The notes beneath the pieces are model-generated. The model was not told the origin of the DNA. It was given only the letters and a program-made list of their open reading frames with translations, and ran no database searches. A program made the translations under genes and the position numbers. Below are positions 61,353 through 64,000 of a stretch of DNA of 64,000 nucleotides, piece after piece. How positions within the stretch are numbered: the first letter of the stretch is position 1; every line of letters begins with the position of its first letter. Source of the stretch: Streptomyces venezuelae (GTDB lineage Bacteria; Actinomycetota; Actinomycetes; Streptomycetales; Streptomycetaceae); contig NZ_CP029194.1 in NCBI RefSeq assembly GCF_008642375.1, positions 868,001 to 932,000 on the forward strand, in the 5' to 3' direction.

Positions 61353-62666
61353 TCAGGACCGACCGAGCGCGAGGTCGATCACCTTCCGCCACTCCAACCG
61401 CGGCGCGTGCGCGGGGACGCCCGGGCGGTCACGGGGCACGAGGACTCGCAGGGCACCCGGCCGCAGGGTGCACACGACGGGCGTCGTCATCCGCAGGGCC
61501 TCGCCGTCCACCGCGACCGGGATCTCCGCCGCCTCGGAGGTCACCTCGACCCGCCGCGCCGTCCGGACCGTCAGCCCGGTGGAGCCGGCACCCCGCACGG
61601 CCAGGTCGGCTGCCTCCCCCGCCCCCTCCACACGGATCCCCAGCACACCCAGCTCGCCGTCGTCGAGACTGGGCCTGCGGGCGCCGCTGCCGAGCTCGTC
61701 CGGCGACTCGTACGCGTTGTTGCTGACCAGCAGGGCCTGCTGGGCGGACAGCTCCGTGCCGTCGATCCGCGCGTCGACCCGCTGCACGCCGTCGCCGACC
61801 AGCAGGTCCGGCATGAGGGCCAGGATCGTGCCGGCCTTGGCGTCGCGGTATTCCGGGCGCTGGACGACATCGGCGTACACCCCGAAGGACACGGTGTTGA
61901 CGAAGGGCCGCCCGGCGACGTCGCCGAGATCGATCCGGAGCTCCTCGCCGTCGGTCAGCGCATCGAGGCACCGTGCCGGGTCTGCGCGGTCGAGGCCGAG
62001 GTCCAGGGCGAAGTGGTTGCGGGTGCCGGCGGAGATGACGAGGAACGGCAGGCCGTGCTCGGCGGCCACCGCCGCCACCAGCGCCTGGGTGCCGTCGCCG
62101 CCGGCCACACCGAGCAGGTCGGCGCCGTCCGCCACCGCCTCACGGGCCAGCGTGGACACGTCGACCGGGGCGGCCGGGTCGAGCAGGACGACGCGCGCGC
62201 CCAGGGCTTCCGCCCGGTCGACGAGACCGAAGCGGCCGACCTTCCCGCCGCCCGACTTCGGGTTCATGATCAGGAACGGCCGCTGCGGCCGGGCCGCGGG
62301 CCTCGCCCGTTTCGACCGTTCGGGGCGTGCCCGGCGCAGCGCGGCCCGGGCGCAGGCCAGTGCCGCGCCCCAGCACAGGATCAGCACCAGCGCCGTCCGC
62401 CACAGGCCGTCGAACGCGTACAGCACCAGGACTCCGACCGGAGCGGCGACCGCGACGAACGCCCCGAGCAGGCGTACCAGGCCCCGGTGGGCCAGGAACC
62501 ACCACAGGCCCGCGGCACCGAGGACCAGCCCGAGCAGGCCGGCCCCGACGACCACGAGGCCGCCCTCCCCCACCGTGATGATCAGCACGACCAGGGCGCC
62601 GACAGCCGCGAGGACGCCCAGCCGCGCCAGCAGTCGCGCCCCCGCGTCCCCGCCGGGACTCGTCAT
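61353..62666 (-). CDS. Diacylglycerol-kinase-family lipid kinase with N-terminal membrane segments
   Basis: A 437-residue protein. Four hydrophobic segments occupy residues ~10-115. A DAGK/sphingosine-kinase-type catalytic domain follows: FLIMNPKSGGGKVG (near 130), the phosphate loop VAGGDGTQALVAAV (near 185), VISAGTRNHFALDLGL (near 210), and the C-terminal beta-sandwich with VAVDGEALRMTTPV. GGAGG precedes the ATG at 62666. It should phosphorylate diacylglycerol or a related lipid at the cytoplasmic face of the membrane. Confidence 0.9.
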   Translation of the reverse strand: MTSPGGDAGARLLARLGVLAAVGALVVLIITVGEGGLVVVGAGLLGLVLGAAGLWWFLAHRGLVRLLGAFVAVAAPVGVLVLYAFDGLWRTALVLILCWGAALACARAALRRARPERSKRARPAARPQRPFLIMNPKSGGGKVGRFGLVDRAEALGARVVLLDPAAPVDVSTLAREAVADGADLLGVAGGDGTQALVAAVAAEHGLPFLVISAGTRNHFALDLGLDRADPARCLDALTDGEELRIDLGDVAGRPFVNTVSFGVYADVVQRPEYRDAKAGTILALMPDLLVGDGVQRVDARIDGTELSAQQALLVSNNAYESPDELGSGARRPSLDDGELGVLGIRVEGAGEAADLAVRGAGSTGLTVRTARRVEVTSEAAEIPVAVDGEALRMTTPVVCTLRPGALRVLVPRDRPGVPAHAPRLEWRKVIDLALGRS

Positions 62667-62849
62667 CCTTGACCTCCCGCTTTCCACCCGTTCCGATACA
62701 CCACACTGCGCCTCCCCCGGCTTGTCGGCATCCCCGCCGCCACCTCACGTCGCACGGAACCGGCCCGCTCCCCGGAACTCCGCCGCCCCTCGATCGCACC
62801 CTTCCGGTCTTCCGGTGGCAGGCGCCCACCCGCTTCCGCACAATTTCCC

Positions 62850-63769
62850 TATGGGGACCGATGCCGGCGCGCTCCTGGCTCGTGTGGCCCAAGAGCTCAG
62901 GCCGCGGACGAGGCGGTCCGCCGAGGCCCTGGTGCAGCGCATACGCGGCGAGACACCCGGACGGCGAGCTGAGCGCCACCTGCCTCTACGCGGTCTACGG
63001 CCCGGTCTCCCGCCTCTGCTCGCTGGCCAGCGCCGGTCACGTACTGCCGGCCCTGGCCACGCCCACCCTCCCGGGGTCCGACGGTGACGACCGCCCGGCG
63101 CGGTCGGCCGCCTTCCTGGACATGCCGATCGGGCCGCCTCTCGGCCTGGGCGGGCTCCCCTTCGAGACCGCACAGTTCGAGCTGGCGGAGGGCAGCCTGC
63201 TCGCCCTGTACACCGACGGCCTCATCCAGCGGCGTACGCAGGACGTGGACGCCGTCCGTACCCTCCTGTGCGACGCCCTCGCCGGGGCAACCGGCTCACC
63301 GGGCGAGGTCTGCGACCACCTCCTCGCCGCACTGTTGTCCGGCCGGCCCGCCGACGACGTCGCCCTGCTGGTCGCCCGCACCCTGGCGCTCGCCCCCGGG
63401 CGCGTCGCCACCCTCGACCTTCCGTCGGATCCGGCGGCCGTCTCCGGGGCCCGCCGGTTCTCCTCCGACACACTGTCCGCCTGGGGGCTGGGCGACCTGG
63501 CCTTCGCCACCGGACTCATCGTCAGCGAGCTCGTGACGAACGCGATCCGGTACGGCAAGAGCCCCATCCGGCTCCGTCTGATCCGCCAGTCCTCGCTGAC
63601 CCGCGAGGTCTTCGACGCGAGCAGCACGGCGCCGCACCTGCGCCGGGCCCGCGCCTTCGACGAGGGCGGCCGCGGCCTGCTGCTCGTGGCCCAGCTCGCC
63701 GAGCGCTGGGGCACGCGGCACAGCCGCGAGGGAAAGGCCATCTGGGCCGAACAGGCCCTGTCGCACTGA
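62850..63769 (+). pseudogene. Truncated, frameshifted SpoIIE-type phosphatase with C-terminal HATPase domain
   Basis: The 3' part is a good match to Streptomyces PP2C/SpoIIE proteins: GELSATCLYAVYGPVSRLCS, LDMPIGPPLGLGGLPFE and EGSLLALYTDGLI, followed by an RsbW-like ATPase with GLIVSELVTNAIRYG and DEGGRGLLLVAQLAERWGT. The 5' part (ATG 62850, ALLARVAQELRPRT...EALVQRIRGETP) is in another frame. One extra G near 62967 would explain the switch, since removing it gives ETP-DGELSATC. Most of the phosphatase domain, including the GDVxGHG metal region, is missing. An intact translation could only make the ATPase part. Confidence 0.75.
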
Positions 63770-63781
63770 GGTCGGACGCAA

Positions 63782-63796
63782 CCCGCCCAAGGCGGG
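63782..63796 (+). terminator. Short hairpin after the phosphatase/ATPase remnant
   Basis: CCCGCC and GGCGGG around a CAA loop, 12 bases after the stop codon. Six G/C pairs; no U-tract. Confidence 0.5.
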
Positions 63797-63856
63797 CCGC
63801 CGGCGAACACGACCTTGCCGGGGCCCGACCCCAGTCCCTCACGGCCGCCCTCGTCG

Positions 63857-64000
63857 CTCGTGGACACCCTCGCCACCTCCACGCGGTGGACCCGGAAGCC
63901 GTCGGGCTCGGCGGCTTCCGCCTGCCCGAGGGCTTCCTCGTCCGCCAGGTCGCCCGCCGGCGCAAGCAGCCGGCCGCCTTCGGTCGCTTCCCCCTCTCCC
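63857..64000 (+). pseudogene. Fragment of an aminoglycoside-phosphotransferase-like (ACAD10-type) protein, frameshifted and cut by the window edge
   Basis: Reading LVDTLAT at 63857 and, after a one-base frame change near 63877, LHAVDPEAVGLGGFRLPEGF then LVRQVARRRKQ reproduces the conserved segment of the phosphotransferase family usually seen beside acyl-CoA dehydrogenases. The N-terminal ~130 residues expected before it are absent. Together with the missing base this marks a decayed gene. The C-terminal part lies beyond base 64000. Confidence 0.55.

Noticed and set aside
63037..63882. A minus-strand frame across the right-end phosphatase remnant and hairpin.
   Set aside because: It runs antisense to recognisable SpoIIE/ATPase motifs and through a terminator-like hairpin, with no family match.
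1..64000. tRNA, rRNA, insertion sequences, attachment sites or replication origin.
   Set aside because: No cloverleaf-like tRNA sequence, transposase motif, flanking duplication or DnaA-box cluster was recognised by eye. A dedicated search could still find short RNAs.

Overview
The window is typical Streptomyces (or close actinomycete) DNA. It has very high G+C, third codon positions almost always G or C, many GTG/TTG starts, 4-base stop/start overlaps, and SARP, LuxR-LAL, CsbD and PRC-barrel type genes. Because of the codon bias nearly every gene casts long open shadow frames, including an 11-kb open frame antisense to the NRPS. No rRNA, tRNA or CRISPR array was seen. Several gene remnants and a string of specialised-metabolite genes suggest an accessory part of the chromosome.

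Bases 1-20,232 (all minus strand) hold a non-ribosomal peptide cluster. Its regulator is an XRE/NB-ARC protein (18889-20232). A tightly coupled operon follows: glutamate mutase S and E subunits, an asparaginyl-tRNA-synthetase-like amidating enzyme without an anticodon domain, an FMN glutamate-synthase-like protein, an MFS exporter and an amidase-signature enzyme. Next come an MbtH protein and an NRPS with domains A-T-C-A-T-C-A-T-C-A, which runs off the left edge. My reading of the operon is glutamate -> 3-methylaspartate -> possibly 3-methylasparagine for the peptide. Modules 1-2 and 3-4 of the NRPS share near-identical DNA blocks.

Bases 20,233-27,116 (plus) hold a complete class II lanthipeptide synthetase (LanM). 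After it comes a 76-residue peptide gene whose product has Ser/Thr but no Cys, then a large LAL regulator. This is the strongest candidate for something unusual in the window. Bases 27,132-37,624 hold envelope and lipid genes: an AI-2E-type permease; a run of GMC oxidase, patatin, metallophosphoesterase and alpha/beta-hydrolase; a CPBP protease; CsbD; and a secreted polysaccharide deacetylase.

Bases 37,638-47,092 hold a glycosyltransferase, a double GNAT acetyltransferase, an AhpD-like protein and a divergent SARP regulator. Direct repeats with an 11-base period lie upstream of both minus-strand genes, as expected of SARP operators. Then come a DMT permease, a PRC-barrel protein, a MarR regulator, a LysR remnant and an F420-type luciferase-like oxidoreductase.

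Bases 47,217-57,029 hold a Tat-exported FAD oxidoreductase, a coupled flavohaemoprotein/PNPOx-like pair, and a compact class IV lanthipeptide locus: a LanL synthetase and a 41-residue precursor ending in a two-Cys core. Next to it sit a tiny secreted peptide and a divergent LuxR-type regulator.

Bases 57,180-64,000 hold an acyl-CoA dehydrogenase with its PadR regulator and a perfect palindromic operator, a RimK-like ATP-grasp ligase, a small membrane protein behind a TetR-style palindrome, a diacylglycerol-kinase-family protein, a frameshifted and truncated SpoIIE-phosphatase/ATPase remnant, and a broken phosphotransferase fragment at the right edge.
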